This document shows positions 9,724 through 21,073 of a DNA stretch of 64,000 nucleotides, piece after piece; position 1 is the stretch's first letter; the number at the start of each line of letters is the position of its first letter. Position numbers and translations under genes: made by a program. The notes below the pieces were generated by a model. That model did no database searches. It was not told the DNA's origin and saw only the letters and a program-made list of their open reading frames with translations. Source of the stretch: Galerina marginata (Eukaryota; Basidiomycota; Agaricomycetes; Agaricales; Galerinaceae); assembly GCA_023014335.1 (NCBI GenBank), contig JAECYW010000009.1, forward strand, positions 2,046,001-2,110,000, read 5' to 3'.

Positions 9724-12461
9724 CTATCGCGCAGAAACCGCTCCTACAGGAACACAAGCACCGTACGGATTTATCCATCGGAAGTCGGTCCCATCTGGAG
9801 GCTGAGGACTGTATCGTATCCGCGGGCGGTGGTCCGTGACTGCTATGGTCGTAAGATTTCGTTCGAGGGCTAAATTTTGAGCTGGTTTAGTGAAGAGAAT
9901 ATTGGACAGAAAGAAGGCAACATACCCGACTCTCCCATATTGCAGAACTCCGAGCGTCTAAACAGAAGACAGTTTGTAAGAGTTAAGCTGGAAAAAAATG
10001 TTCTAGCTTTACGTACCCGTTAACTTGAAAGTATGGGTGGGTAATGAGACCTGCAATCCCTAGGCGGTGTTCGGGGTGTGGGTTGAGGAGCTGATGATGG
10101 CATGAGCGAGAAAGTGAGGTTCGAAACCATCGAGCACTTACTCCGCATAGCAAAGTTAATGTGTCCTCGTCAAAACCTTCATTCTGATAGTACTTTAGGA
10201 CACTCTCGGTGGTCGGTAATGCGTCTGCCCACTCGAGAAGATCTTCGGAGTCCTCGAATTCGGCTAGCACCTAAGTCCAAATCGGTCAAAACGTGCCAAA
10301 ACAAAGCACGAAAAAGGGAAAACAAACATTGTCGTCTTCATCGCGATCCTCAGCGACCATCTCGTAGAAGATGCACCCCAGTGCCCAGTAGTCCACCTCG
10401 ATGCCATACTTCACTCCGGACTTCTCCTCTGGGGCCACGTAGCCTGGAGTCCCGACTGTGGCATCGGTGTATCTGGCCCCATCATCCAAGGCCAGCATCG
10501 TTCGGCTGACATGGCTCAGTCCAAAGTCGCCGATCTTGACATTACCGCGACCATCGATCAAGACGTTCTCTGGCTTCATGTCGCTGTGTATGATGCCGAT
10601 GCTGTGGAGGGTCGCGAGACCGATACTCTGATGCACGGTAAGACAAAGCTAGGAGCAACAATGGGAAATCACGCACCGCCTGCGCCATAATTCGGCGAAT
10701 GTCATCTCGATGGATTGCACTGTTGTCCATCAATCCCCGAAGGTCCCCGGACATTAGAGGCTAAAATGGGGTCATGGTCAGCATATAAAGGTGCGTCGAG
10801 GATATCAAACTTTTCCGTACCAAAATAAGACATTCTTCCTTCTCAAGGGTCACCGTCGCCTCCATCGTCATGAGGAACTCGAAGCCGACCTTGCCGACCT
10901 TCGGAGCCTCCGCAATGCGCCAGTATGCGCTGCTTTCCCTTTTCAGCTGGGACCGTGCTCGCAATCCATCCCCAACAGTCCCGCCCGACGTCCTGAATCG
11001 TTTCATCACCCACAAGCTGCCCATTGGCAGCCCAAACCCATCGTTCTGTGGCAGGTTTGAGCGCACTACCTCAAGCGAAGCCGTCCCATTTCCTTCGAGC
11101 AGGTTTCTGACTTTGAGGAACCTCATTCTCGGCATGGGGTAGCCTGTCAGCTCCACGAAATCTCGCAAAGGGAGCGGCGACCTCTGGTTGACTCGGAACT
11201 TTGACGGCGGCAGTATGCTGCGATGCTCGACGAGCTGTGGGTGCAATCGCCGAAGGCCTTCAACAGCCGCCTCATCTTCTCTTTCCTCCCCACTTTCTGC
11301 CTCATCGCCCTCTCCTACATCCGATTCTTCGTCCTCTTCTTCCTCCCAGTCCCACTCCTGGTCCGAAGCATGTGAGGAATGTTCTTGGTCTCCAGAACCC
11401 GAACTTCCAATGTCGACCGCCGCCCGGAGTTCACCACGAGAGCATATGCCCTTATGCCCATCGTTGGTATTGTACCATGATGACCCGGAAGCCCCTGTAC
11501 TGCTGGAGTACGCAGGAAAAGTGAGGCGAATGGGATGGCTGCCATCAAGGCCTTCCTTGTCACAAGGTTCGTCGTCCTCCTCATCCGAGCCTTGTTCCTC
11601 TCCTTTTTCCTCCTTCCATTCCCCGTCCACGTGCCCGGCAAAGTCGACCCCACCGACACTAGTTCGGCTAAGTTCCTCTGCTAGCCCACTGTACTTGGCA
11701 GACCATCCGTCCCGTCCTCCGTGCTCCTGGGATGCTTGGAGCACACGGAGTGCGCGGTAGGTCTGGTTCGCGTTCGAACCCTCGTCCGTGGTAGCGGCGG
11801 TATGTAAGTCTGATCTGAAGTCGGTGGGTTCTCTGCTTGGCCTGGGGCTAATATCATCGACGAGGGGAAGGTTCCTGACATAACTCGTGCATGTAAAGTC
11901 TTCCAAAAATAAGTCTCGGCCTTCGTCTCTGGAAGGCGATGGCGAGCTTTGTGAACATGAAGCGATCGGTATAGATTCGGCCCATGCGCGGGGAGCGCTT
12001 GCCTGTGTTGACCCAGTGGCAAAGGAAATAGTGTTACCGTTGAAAGTGGAACGCGTGCCTGTGGTCAAGGCCGTCGACGGAAAGAGGAATTGATACGGTG
12101 GTGGTGCTCCCGGTGTTGAGGAATGTGTCCCAAATGCTGGCCTGCCCGTTGCGTGTAACGAGCCGGTGAAGTTTGAATTGGTGGCATTGACCGTGATTGT
12201 GCCACAAGTGGTCATCGGCGAGGACGGGCCAGTGGCTCGGTCGTCGTCTGTATTTGCGCGTAAATTATGGAGTGGATTTGTCCCAAAGGATGGAGGTGTG
12301 GAGAACGCGGATTGAGGTGGTGAAGCAGGCAGGGGAATTTGGGTATGGAGAGGCTCGGACGCAGCTAAATAGTTTTCGACTCTCTGCGAGCCACTGCCGA
12401 CACCTTTGTCATTGCCCCCACGGGACATGGCGAGGAGGGTGCGAGCAGCTTGATCAGTCAT
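9724..12461 (-). CDS. Protein kinase with long disordered N-terminal region
   Basis: Serine/threonine-type kinase of about 800 residues. Roughly the first 430 residues are Ser/Pro/Gly/acid-rich and look disordered, including a run with EEEEDEESDVGEGDEAESGE. The kinase domain follows: a nucleotide loop around LLEGNGTASLEVV, the ATP-anchoring Lys in WVMKRF, a hinge after EECLIL, the catalytic loop IIHSDMKPENVLID (Asp, Lys and Asn present, HSD in place of HRD), the DFG in IGDFGLSH, the activation segment end GTPGYVAPE, and VDYWALGCIFYEM. Later exons contain NPHPEHRLG and THPYF, which resembles the AGC-kinase C-lobe end. I joined the last exons through two short introns; the final exon ends PVGAVSAR. 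The frame is open across all junctions. The exact subfamily is not assignable by eye. Confidence 0.85.
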
Positions 12462-13098
12462 CGTCGGTTGTGGTCGCGAAAGCGTCTTTGTGACCTATTT
12501 GAATGGTGGCAAGAAAAAAAAGCCAAAGGAGGTGGATATCGCTGAATGAGGCAATGCTGAATGAAATAAAGAGGTTTCTTAGTCTTTTCCTCCTTTAAAC
12601 AAGATGGCGGCCTCGACGAGCAAGGACGATACAACAGAGGGGCGCGATGAAGTCAACTGGTAAGTGGTTTAAACCAATGTCAGGTGAACAAACTAAATTT
12701 AACAAACACGATTCTCCTCACCAGCCCCGTCCCTTTAACCTTCTGCTTTGGTATCAGATAAGGCGATGCTTTCCTTTGGACAATGGTCATATTTCGAATC
12801 ACGGAAACCTTCCGAAAAAGGAATATGCCACCACCAAAGACGCGCGGACAATTCCGTTATGCAATATTTGCCCATGTGGTTCCTGTGCTAGCTAGGCATA
12901 AGGCGGGTCTGAATCCTTCATACGAAATTCTGAACTGCAGTACACCACTACGAGCGCGATGGTGTTGTAGAAATTTTGTGGATGGCCTTCGTTTTTAGCC
13001 CAGAGAAATGAAATTGACCTTTCGAAATCCAACGCTGTGGAAGTTCCTAATCATTGAAGTTCTAATAATAAGCATGGGGTGTTAAGGGTTACAACCGG
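12462..13098. other. Spacer with a possible short plus-strand gene start
   Basis: A plus-strand ATG at 12604 opens MAASTSKDDTTEGRDEVN followed directly by a GTAAGT donor, and a CACCAG acceptor lies about 60 nt on. The downstream frames close quickly and resemble nothing I know, so I do not call a gene. The spacer also contains the promoter of the kinase gene. Confidence 0.35.
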
Positions 13099-14747
13099 TT
13101 ACATATTGAATATCTGATTTCCCGGGAAATAATTGGTACGAGCTCTGAGTGGAGAAGTCAGAAGTTCTTCGCGTTCCACCCCGCATAAATATTGTAGTTG
13201 AGGCAATGTCGCAAGCAAAGCTCTCACATAAAAGGTAAGTCGTTCAGGGTAGAAGTCAAAAGGGGAGATATTGAGTGAATACAGATTCCACTGGGGGAGA
13301 GCGACTGGCAACGCTCGGTAGACCTGGACCTGCTTGTAATAAATGACCGCACAAAAACTATTGAACGATAGCACACGTACCCCGTTGGTGTTCTCGTAGT
13401 AATGACTGATAACGTCGAAAGCTGGGTCCACATACTCAGCTACCAAAGACAATGAGTGAAGGCTAGGTAAATTAGTTGAAAAAACAAATAAAAGATTCCT
13501 GGTCAACGAAGAAATCTGTAACTTTAGGTGGCGAAGGTGCCGACCCATCGGCAACGAGAAAAGACGGACAACATCGTCCTCTAAAACAGTGAAAGATCGA
13601 AATTCAAGGGAAGTAAGGGTCGGAAGATATTGCTGCAAATACGGAATTGCTTGTTCAGGGAGATTACATGTATGGCGAGTGACCTGCAGAGTCAATGATT
13701 TAAGCCGCGGGAAAGCAATGCGATTCAAGTCTTCGAAAAACCATTCCCCTGGATTTTGGAGAACGGGCGTTTGTGGCAAGAGTTGGAGATCAAGATGCTG
13801 GATAAGACTTCTCTGGGCTTGAAGGAAGTGTTTATGTCCCGAGATATTGACTCTCCACGGATGTTTGAAGATATGGGCAAGACGGAAGCTTGAGAGGTTG
13901 GGCATGTGCGGCAGGCCTGCAAGAAGGGAAGACATATCAATCTCTTTCATGCATTCCAGGGTCAGGGATCGAATAACATCGCGGTGAGTTTCGAGGAACG
14001 GCAGGAAAGTTTCTTTCAAAAGGGCAGTTTGGTTATGAGAAGGTTCTGTTATGGGTAAGATCTGAACCGTGAACATCTGCAGCTGGATGAGCTTTGTGGG
14101 AGGGCGCAGGATGGTTGCAATATCATCGAGAGTCGATTTGATAATGAGGTTAGTCAAACCAACTCCGAGGGTAGTCCACCCAGATTCCAAGAATCCGACT
14201 TTTGAGGCATAGAAAATCCCGTCTTCATATCGCCTGAATCTTATTTCCAATGTTGTCACTGACCCCAGACTTGAGAGGAGTTCTTGTAAATTAATGATTT
14301 CACTCGAAACCTTTAAGGTGGATTCCTCATCGTAATGGCTGGAGTTACGAGTCCTATGGACTTTGATTCGGTTTAAAAAGTCCCAGGAAGAAAGCTTGCG
14401 CTTGTTGGCCGTTACAACCCTCTCTTTTGGGAGCATATATGGCGAGCCCTCATGGATCACCAGATGTCGAATTCGGCTTGCTGAGAGCCCGTCTCTGCGG
14501 GCGATAATATAGGCGTGTTAGTTGATTTCAATACGTTTGACTTCATAACTACATACCGAATCGGAGAACACTTCGTATGCCTGTCGAGGCCATCATTTGA
14601 TGTACAAACTCCAATGCATGCTTGTCGATAACGATTATCCAAAGCGATGTTGAATAAGGGCCTGTTGACGGAAATGAGGTACGGGATGGTGTCTTCGTGC
14701 AAGAAGCTGACTATGTGCAGCCAGATGTCATATGGAAGTGGTATCAT
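13099..14747 (-). CDS. F-box-like / leucine-rich protein, copy 1
   Basis: The first exon (14747-14557) encodes MIPLPYDIWLHIVSFL with HEDTIPYLISVNR, an F-box-like helix pair of the type common in agaric proteins, in which LP..IW..I..FL precedes a leucine-rich C-terminus. Exon 2 (14494-13381) carries about 370 residues with repeated Leu-rich segments such as SLTLECMKEIDMSSLLAGLP and LTSLEFRSFTVLEDDVVRL. Exon 3 (13329-13099) ends PGNQIFNM. The second intron starts GTACGT and happens to be free of stops, so an uninterrupted reading is possible, but the paralog at 15147-16800 has an intron at the same site. F-box proteins usually recruit substrates to SCF ubiquitin ligases; that role is inferred from the family only. 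About 510 residues. Confidence 0.75.
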
Positions 14748-15146
14748 TGTCAGAGATATTGAAGGAGTTAGAAATAATCGCTGATATGGAGTGTTCCAGA
14801 GTGTCCTTCGGTAGCCAGGACAGGAAGATTGGAGGTTGAAGTTACGTATACCGTCGAAATTTCATGCCCTGCTACTCATCTAGTGGCAGTGCCATATTCT
14901 TCACGCTTGTCGCGCCATCGACTCACATCGAGTACGATAAGTAAGGACAGTCCTGTGAAGGGTTTCATGAAGTCCATCATGCCAGTTAACCCCAAAAAAT
15001 CAGGGAAATAACTTGAACTAGAAATTTCAGGCAGACGAAGCGACGAAATCTTCGAGTGGTTTACGAGGGAGACTTGAATTAGGGTTAATAAAATTCAGTG
15101 AGGTTGTATTTACTGGTTTGAGCTGTAGGGGTTGAATGTCAAATGT
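14748..15146. other. Spacer between the F-box-like paralogs
   Basis: No gene seen. It contains the copy-1 promoter and the copy-2 3' end. A short stretch resembles the spacer upstream of copy 2 (both contain a tract related to GATCC/TACGATAAG), consistent with duplication of the flank as well as the gene. Confidence 0.4.
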
Positions 15147-16800
15147 CTAATTTCCGTGGAAATAATCGAAATCAGCTTTGAGAGGCAGATTTAAAATTTC
15201 TCCGCGTTCGACTCCGCAGAAATATTGAAGCCTAGGTATTGTCGTGAGCAAAGCTTTTGCATAAAAGGCCAGTCGTCTGTCAGTGTTGGGGAAGGCATCG
15301 GAAGGGAATATTCTAAGCGAGTCCAGGTTCCAATCTGGGAAGGTAATCTGTGGCACAGCTAGATAAACCTTCGTTTTAAGAAAAAATGAGATGAATCCAT
15401 ATGGAAACTGTTATAACGACAACGCTTACCCCGTTGACATCCTCGTAGTAAAGATATGCAATATCGAAAGCGTGGAAACGATTCCAAGCTGCTCCCAAAG
15501 AGAGTGAATGAAGGTTCGGTAAATTAGTTGCGAACAGACGCAAGATATTCCTGGTCAGGGAAGAAATATTCAAGTGTAGGTGGCGAAGGTGCCGGCAAAT
15601 ATGTGGCAAGAGCAAACGGGCGACATCTTCATCCAAGAACGTGTAATGCGAAAGTTCAAGGGAGGTAAGTGTCGGAAGATAGTACTGTAAATAAGGGATC
15701 ACTTGCTCGGGGAGCTCGCGAAACAGGTCAGGGAATTTTAACGATAAAGATTTGAGTTCCGGAAAAGGAATCTCAATAAATTTTTTGAAAAACCAGACTG
15801 CAGGATTCGGGAATAAGTTTGACATTGCGAAAAATTCGAGGTGAAGGTGCTGGATAATATTTCGATGGGCTTGAAGGAAGTTCATATGTGGCGAAAGGTC
15901 GACTTCGAAAGGATCTGGAAGGATTTGGATGAGATAAAAACTTGAGAGTAAAGGCATGTAAGGTAGGCTGGCGAGAAGAGACGAAAGATCTACAGGCCCT
16001 TCGAAGTCCAACGTCAGCGATCGAAGGACATCGCGATGGGTTTCGAGGAATGGTAGGACAGTTTTCTGAAGCCGGGAAATTTGATCATAGTCAGACGCAT
16101 AGAGTAGTGTTGCGATACGAATCGTGAGCATCTGAAGCTGAACGAGCTTGGTGAGAGGTGGTAGCGTGACAGTAAGTGCTTCAGGATTACATTCGAGAAC
16201 AAGGCTCGTCAACCCTGCTCCCAAGGTAGACCACACGGAATGCAAGACTGTGAGCGTTGAGGGATGGGGGGTGTGTCCAAAATATCGTCCGATTTCCAAT
16301 GTCGTTACTGACGTCAAACCCGAGAGGATTTCTTGTGAGTCATCTATGTAATTCGAATCCTTTGCTTTTGGTGATCGGATTTCACCATCGTAACAGGCGC
16401 GGGTACGAGTCCAGTGTGCTTTGATCAGAGCTAAAAGCGGTTGGAAAGAAGGTTTGTGCTTCTTGACCATTACAGTCTTTCGAAGGGGGTATGAGTCGTG
16501 AATCACCAGCTGTCGGACCCGCTTTGCAGCAAACTTGTCTCTGTGCGTAATGAAAATTGAGCAAAACTTTATATTCAATGGTTATGGTTCTCCAGTATCG
16601 TACCGAATTGGAGAACATTTCCTATGGTTGTATATTATATCATGCCCAGTAGAAATCGCAAGGCAAGCCTGTCGATAACGGTTGTCCAAAGCGATGTCAA
16701 ACAAAGGCCTGTTGACGGAAAAAAGGGACCGGAGAAAATCTTTATGCAAGAAACTGGCTATGTGCAGCCAAATATCGTACGGAAGCGGAATCATGGTCAA
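15147..16800 (-). CDS. F-box-like / leucine-rich protein, copy 2
   Basis: Tandem paralog of the gene at 13099-14747. Exon 1 (16800-16604) encodes MTMIPLPYDIWLHIASFLHK and VNRPLFDIALDNRYRQAC, nearly the same as copy 1. Exon 2 (16540-15430) has the leucine-rich body, including PFLETHRDVLRSLTL, LSSLLASLPYMPLLSSFYL and EQVIPYLQYYLPTLTSLEL. Exon 3 (15368-15147) starts VYLAVPQITFPDWNLDSL and ends FDYFHGN. All three junction phases match copy 1, so the copy appears intact: 371 codons in the middle exon against 372 in copy 1. In copy 2 the second intron contains a stop, so it must be removed, which supports the model in both copies. About 510 residues. Confidence 0.75.
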
Positions 16801-17081
16801 CGTTGTTGAATTCGATCGTCGGTATGGATATCCCAGGTCGTCTGTGGTTTGCCAGTATACTGCGAGGTTTAAGTACGAGGCTGTTCGAGGTCAAGCCTCG
16901 AAGTCGTAACCGTGAGATTCCCTTTCCAGCTCCGGCTTCAGCAGTGCGAGATCCCTGCTATCCTACTAATATTTCGCGCATGCCGAGCAGATGACAATCC
17001 TGTCAATGGGAAAAGTCTCATGAAAACTGTAGAAAAGTACTATCAAGACATGTTTACAAATTACAAGTAACTACTTGTTCA

Positions 17082-18351
17082 TTACTTAAAAATTGCCAAC
17101 CCGAACGGTCGCCTTCGTAGGGAATTTTCTTGGTCCGTGTCCATTTCGCTATCATCCCCCACCTCCCAACGCTCAACGTAACCGACAGTCGTCTCGGACC
17201 CGTATGTCACGGTATAACGGATCCTGTTCTCGTTCCGGAACGACCGGATATGGAGCGGGTACTCCACTGGCATCTTCTTGGCACCTTCATCCTCGTCAAG
17301 GTCCCATGGTGCCTCGAATCTTCGCGATCGAAGCGAAAGGCGACTACGGAGAGAGAGGTGGCCGTAGTCATCCTCGTCTTCTCCTTCATAACCCTCACAG
17401 CGTGGACCGGCTTCGGAAAACTTGAAAGGATGTGTGAGAACTCGCTTTACACCTCTTTTCTTCCTGTACCAGACCCATGTGTTCGCATCATGAAGTCTCC
17501 GGTGGCGGGATATAGCCACTTGTTCATCCTCGTCCTCGGTGTCGCTTTCTGTATCCTGCTGGCTTGCTTCGGAGTCTAGTCGTCCTTCTTCCACAGGCTT
17601 AACATCGTTACTGGCCGTACTATCGCACGATGTTTCCCATCGCTCGAGCCCACTCCCAGTGTCTAGCAAAGGCGGACGTCTAGTAAGGACATCGTTCACC
17701 GTTGCCCCGAGGAGACTTTTTGAGGCGATATCGGTTGGCACCTCCTCGGCACTGCTTGTGTCCGGACTCGAAACCGAGGGAAGACCGCCGGGGCTCATGC
17801 TTGCAGAAGTGGACGCAGGCGACGAGTGGGAAGACCCTGATAAATGACGAGACGAGGCGCAGCACCGGGATCCCTCATATCTAGAATGGAGACACGGAAT
17901 CCACCCAGATTGGATGGAGGAGAGTAACGAGGCGGCATCTGCACCTGCGTAAGGGTTTGAAAACACCTCTGGAAATGGGGAGTGAGAAGACGCCTGAGAA
18001 AGGAAAACGGTGGCACGTACTGAGCTCAGAAGGCTCCGATTGAAAGCCGGGTAGCCACCCAGCCTGTATGGATGCAAGGAGAGTCGCGGCTGTCGCGCCT
18101 CGGTAAGGATTTGGTGGGTACTGTGGCACCTCTGCTTGTACCGATTTCTGACGACCTGCGAAGAATGCAGGGGACCTTGGCCGCAGACGCGAGCCACAGC
18201 CAGGGAAATGCGTTGTGTCGACAGTGGCACAATTGGTCGATAAACTGGAAGGTCCGAGATAATATGCCATTGTAGATGAAGAGCGCAATTCGATGGCAGC
18301 TAGCAAAGCGACGAGGAGAGAGGTGGTTGTTTGAAAGAGAGTCGTGGACAC
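17082..18351 (-). CDS. Hypothetical protein with duplicated short module
   Basis: Not recognised. The first exon reads TTSLLVALLAAIEL, a possible signal or membrane segment, if translation starts at 18351; an in-frame methionine at 18270 (MAYYLGPSSL) is the alternative. It then contains NPYRGATAATLLASIQAGW followed by a GTACGT donor. The next exon contains NPYAGADAASLLSSIQSGW, so the same module of roughly 30 residues is present twice, separated by an intron. The rest is Ser/Pro- and acid-rich with DSEASQQDTESDTEDEDEQ, then a basic stretch with YRKKRGVKRVLTHPFKFSE and a C-terminal segment with RYTVTYGSETTVGYVERWEV that could form beta strands. The long uninterrupted second exon supports it being a real gene. 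Confidence 0.6.
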
Positions 18352-19119
18352 AGCTCTTATCTTGTTTGTGGCCCAAGAAACGAACTCAGACGAATTATTG
18401 GCATAAATTTAAATAACAAACATTCATTCGAAGACCGAGGGCCACCGGCGAGCCCCATTGTACAGCATGAACGCGACTGTTCAGATGTCCAAATCTGCCG
18501 AGGATGAAATACACAAACGCGCATTTACCAACTCGACAAAGGCTCAGCTCGTGATCGCGAATGGCGGACAATGGGACGAGGGATTCTCGAAAAGGAAAAG
18601 GCCACCACCAATTTCCTTCTTTGGACATTGGAGAAATTTCTACCGAGCACTCCGAGACGAAAACGCCGTCCTCAACGTATGAGGAATATCACTATTCTGT
18701 ATCGTATCCTAGCTATCTGCACTGGCTTGAAGGTAGACCATAGCATCTCCAATCTCTTCGCTTCGATAGAGCCTCTGCAAGTGGGGTGGCATAGGTTCTA
18801 TTTTTAGTGCACACCGACTTAGAGGATCCGTACACGACAATGGCCACTAAGACTTGGTTTCCAAAATAGTGGGTATCTGGCCAGTGCCATTAGTCGGCCT
18901 GGTAGTGATGCGACTAAATTCCAGCGCATGGTCGTTGAAGAAATGTTACCCTCGAGGCCAGTGACAATGCGGTGGCAGAAATAGGGCCTTTTCACCATGG
19001 CCCATAATTCTGCTTATGGGGAAGACATAAAGATATAAAGTCAAGGCAGTTTGGAATCTACGGAACCAGACAAAACCGAACTCCTGAGCAGCCTACACTC
19101 ACCATTTAACAAAATCCTC
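18352..19119. other. Spacer, no supported gene
   Basis: Several overlapping plus-strand frames near 18480-18800 contain no known motif. TATAAAG at 19034-19040 lies about 80 bp upstream of the next gene's ATG. Confidence 0.45.
19034..19040 (+). promoter_or_regulatory. TATA box candidate
   Basis: TATAAAG occurs 80 bp upstream of the ATG at 19120, with a short leader in between. Position and sequence suit a core promoter. Confidence 0.5.
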
Positions 19120-19506
19120 ATGTTCATTCTTACCCATATCTACCAGATGATTACATCTTCGACGACTGCTGCCATTGCCGCGCGGTCTCGGGCCACTGGC
19201 TATTTACCATACATCACGACTCTTACAACCCTCTTTTCGTTTTCGACACCAATAACACTCGTATCATCACCCACATCGGCGTCTACATCCGCTTCCTCAG
19301 GGAAGCTCGACAATCCAGGAGGCTCAACAGCTCATAAGAGGGCCGAGAAAGCTTTACCCAAAGTAGCGCAACTTGCGCAGCGCGTCCTGGATTTAGACGA
19401 GCAAGTCAACTCAGCAGATAGGCCGGAGAAAATGAACGCGGTGCTTAAGGACTGGGAGAGGGCTTACGCGAAGGTTAAAACGGCGATTGAGGGTGGAGGT
19501 GCTTGA
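19120..19506 (+). CDS. Small hypothetical protein with helical C-terminal module
   Basis: Single-exon frame of 128 residues from the ATG at 19120 (MFILTHIYQMITSST). The N-terminal half is Ser/Thr/Ala-rich with a hydrophobic patch TTLFSFSTPITLV. The C-terminal half is an amphipathic helical stretch: KRAEKALPKVAQLAQRVLDL, then KMNAVLKDWERAYAKVKTA. The same pattern (hydrophobic heptads, then LLKAWEETYSQIKKLV) ends the protein encoded at 20294-21073, so the two probably share a domain. I do not recognise the family. A TATAAAG lies at a suitable distance upstream. Confidence 0.55.
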   Translation: MFILTHIYQMITSSTTAAIAARSRATGYLPYITTLTTLFSFSTPITLVSSPTSASTSASSGKLDNPGGSTAHKRAEKALPKVAQLAQRVLDLDEQVNSADRPEKMNAVLKDWERAYAKVKTAIEGGGA

Positions 19507-20293
19507 GGTGGGGACTACGCTGGAATCGACGAGAAAATTTAGCTGGATCTTTAGGCGGCTGGTTGACGTTCCTATGCCCGGATTCAGCACATTAACCCAG
19601 TGTACTTGCTTCATTCTGCATATTTTACGATTCTTAATCACGAACGATACATTCCTCGCAATGTCCCCCAAGTAATAAACAGTTTGAATGGCAAAATAAA
19701 TTGTTCAACGAAATTGTTGCTTGAATGTTTTCGACTGGAATTGCCAAATAAAATTGTTCAACAAAACCATTGTCGCTAGGACGAGCGCCAAGGCACTTTC
19801 ACATTTCCAGATTGCTCCATACGAGATCTTTAGAATATTTTCGTCCAATTCTATTTGGCTCGGCATTGGAACTTCAGCGTCGCCTATGAATCGGCCCGGA
19901 TCGATGACATTACACTGGCATTATGTAAGAACTTGGTCAACGTGGCTACGACGACGAAAAAGGTAACGCTTCTGCTCCAATCCAATCACCATCTCTCCAA
20001 TTCGCAACAGTGGACCATCACAGTTCTGGTCATGTTGCTCCTCGTCGAGTCCATCCTACCCGGATTCATCGGTTCGACACCTCAACTCTACTCTGAGTTT
20101 GAGCCTTCTACGTCTTCTCCGAGGTGAAATTTGTGTCGTGTAAGTGGGTACAGTGAGGCTCTCGATAGCTGATTGCAGTTTAATTTGGGTCCGAAAAAGC
20201 TACACTGTCTTTCATTCTGGTGTCTCCAATTGTTCTGAGGATTTCTCTGGGCTCCCTTAACCTGACATTCCCGTACTCTCGTCAACTAATTCC
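19507..20293. other. Spacer, no supported gene
   Basis: Frames are short and biased by chance. The interval lies between the ends of two convergent hypothetical genes that share a C-terminal module; I see no intact third copy in it. Confidence 0.45.
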
Positions 20294-21073
20294 CTACTTC
20301 TTCGCCACCCCCGAGCTCCCACCTGCACTATCGACCAACTTCTTGATTTGCGAATATGTCTCCTCCCAGGCCTTCAACAAGTGTTGCATTTCCGCCGCCT
20401 TCGCTTCGGAATCTTCCATATTATCTAGCTCTATGATACGTTCGGCGAAATGGGACGCTTTGAGCAAGGCCTCAGCGTCCTCCTCCGAGACGTCTGACTC
20501 CACATTGTGTGTTGGGGTTGGGAGGGGAATATCCGGGGAAGAAGAGGTGGTATATGAGGTCGGGGCTAATGAAGACATGGAGCATGACGAATATCGAGAC
20601 GAAGGGGAGCCGAAGGGGCTTGAGCTTGTACCGGTCGAATCTGTGTCGTCCGTCGCATATTCAATCTCGGCGGGTTCTTCGGTGATGTTGATTGATGCTT
20701 CGATCGCGGGACTGGTGGAAATTCTAGCGGAGAAATCGACCTCTGCCCAGTCGTAGTCTTCGGATAACCAAAATGGAACGTTCACGAAGACCTTGTCGGG
20801 GATAGGACTGTGCAGCACGAGTGGTGGGTTGGGGAGTGTCCTGGGACTGGTTTGAGGCTTGGGTCGGGATCCCGCCCTACTTATCCGGCATGGAAGGAAC
20901 GGATGCTGGGACCTCGGAATGGGTGATGGGGTGGTGTTTGCGAAGATTCTGCAGTGGTATGCGAATGTCTCTAGGTCTCTGGAGGGCCCTTGGTTGTATT
21001 GCAAGGTGTTGGCGTTGGCGCCGAAGATGCGGGAGCCCATGAAAGGCTTGCTTAAATATGTGGACGGGTACAT
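20294..21073 (-). CDS. Hypothetical protein with helical C-terminal module
   Basis: Single-exon frame of 259 residues. The N-terminal two thirds are Pro/Ser-rich with VFVNVPFWLSEDYDWAEVDF and a serine tract TSSSPFGSPSSRYSSCS. The C-terminal 60 residues are helical: EEDAEALLKASHFAERIIEL, then EMQHLLKAWEETYSQIKKLV, similar to the end of the small protein encoded at 19120-19506. The genes are convergent and about 0.8 kb apart at their 3' ends. The sequence gives no clue to function. The first methionine is used; shorter starts cannot be excluded. Confidence 0.6.
   Translation of the reverse strand: MYPSTYLSKPFMGSRIFGANANTLQYNQGPSRDLETFAYHCRIFANTTPSPIPRSQHPFLPCRISRAGSRPKPQTSPRTLPNPPLVLHSPIPDKVFVNVPFWLSEDYDWAEVDFSARISTSPAIEASINITEEPAEIEYATDDTDSTGTSSSPFGSPSSRYSSCSMSSLAPTSYTTSSSPDIPLPTPTHNVESDVSEEDAEALLKASHFAERIIELDNMEDSEAKAAEMQHLLKAWEETYSQIKKLVDSAGGSSGVAKK

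Noticed and set aside
11188..11760. 190-codon plus-strand serine-rich frame
   Set aside because: Antisense shadow of the low-complexity part of the kinase gene.
10100..11780. tRNA-like GTTCGAA strings near 10.1 and 11.8 kb
   Set aside because: They fall inside the kinase gene and no cloverleaf can be formed around them.
12604..12895. Small plus-strand gene with GTAAGT intron
   Set aside because: The start and donor look good, but no plausible continuation or family was found.
18458..18743. Plus-strand frames near 18.5 kb
   Set aside because: A faint resemblance to the 12.7-kb stretch is restricted to a lysine/proline run; not convincing as a gene.
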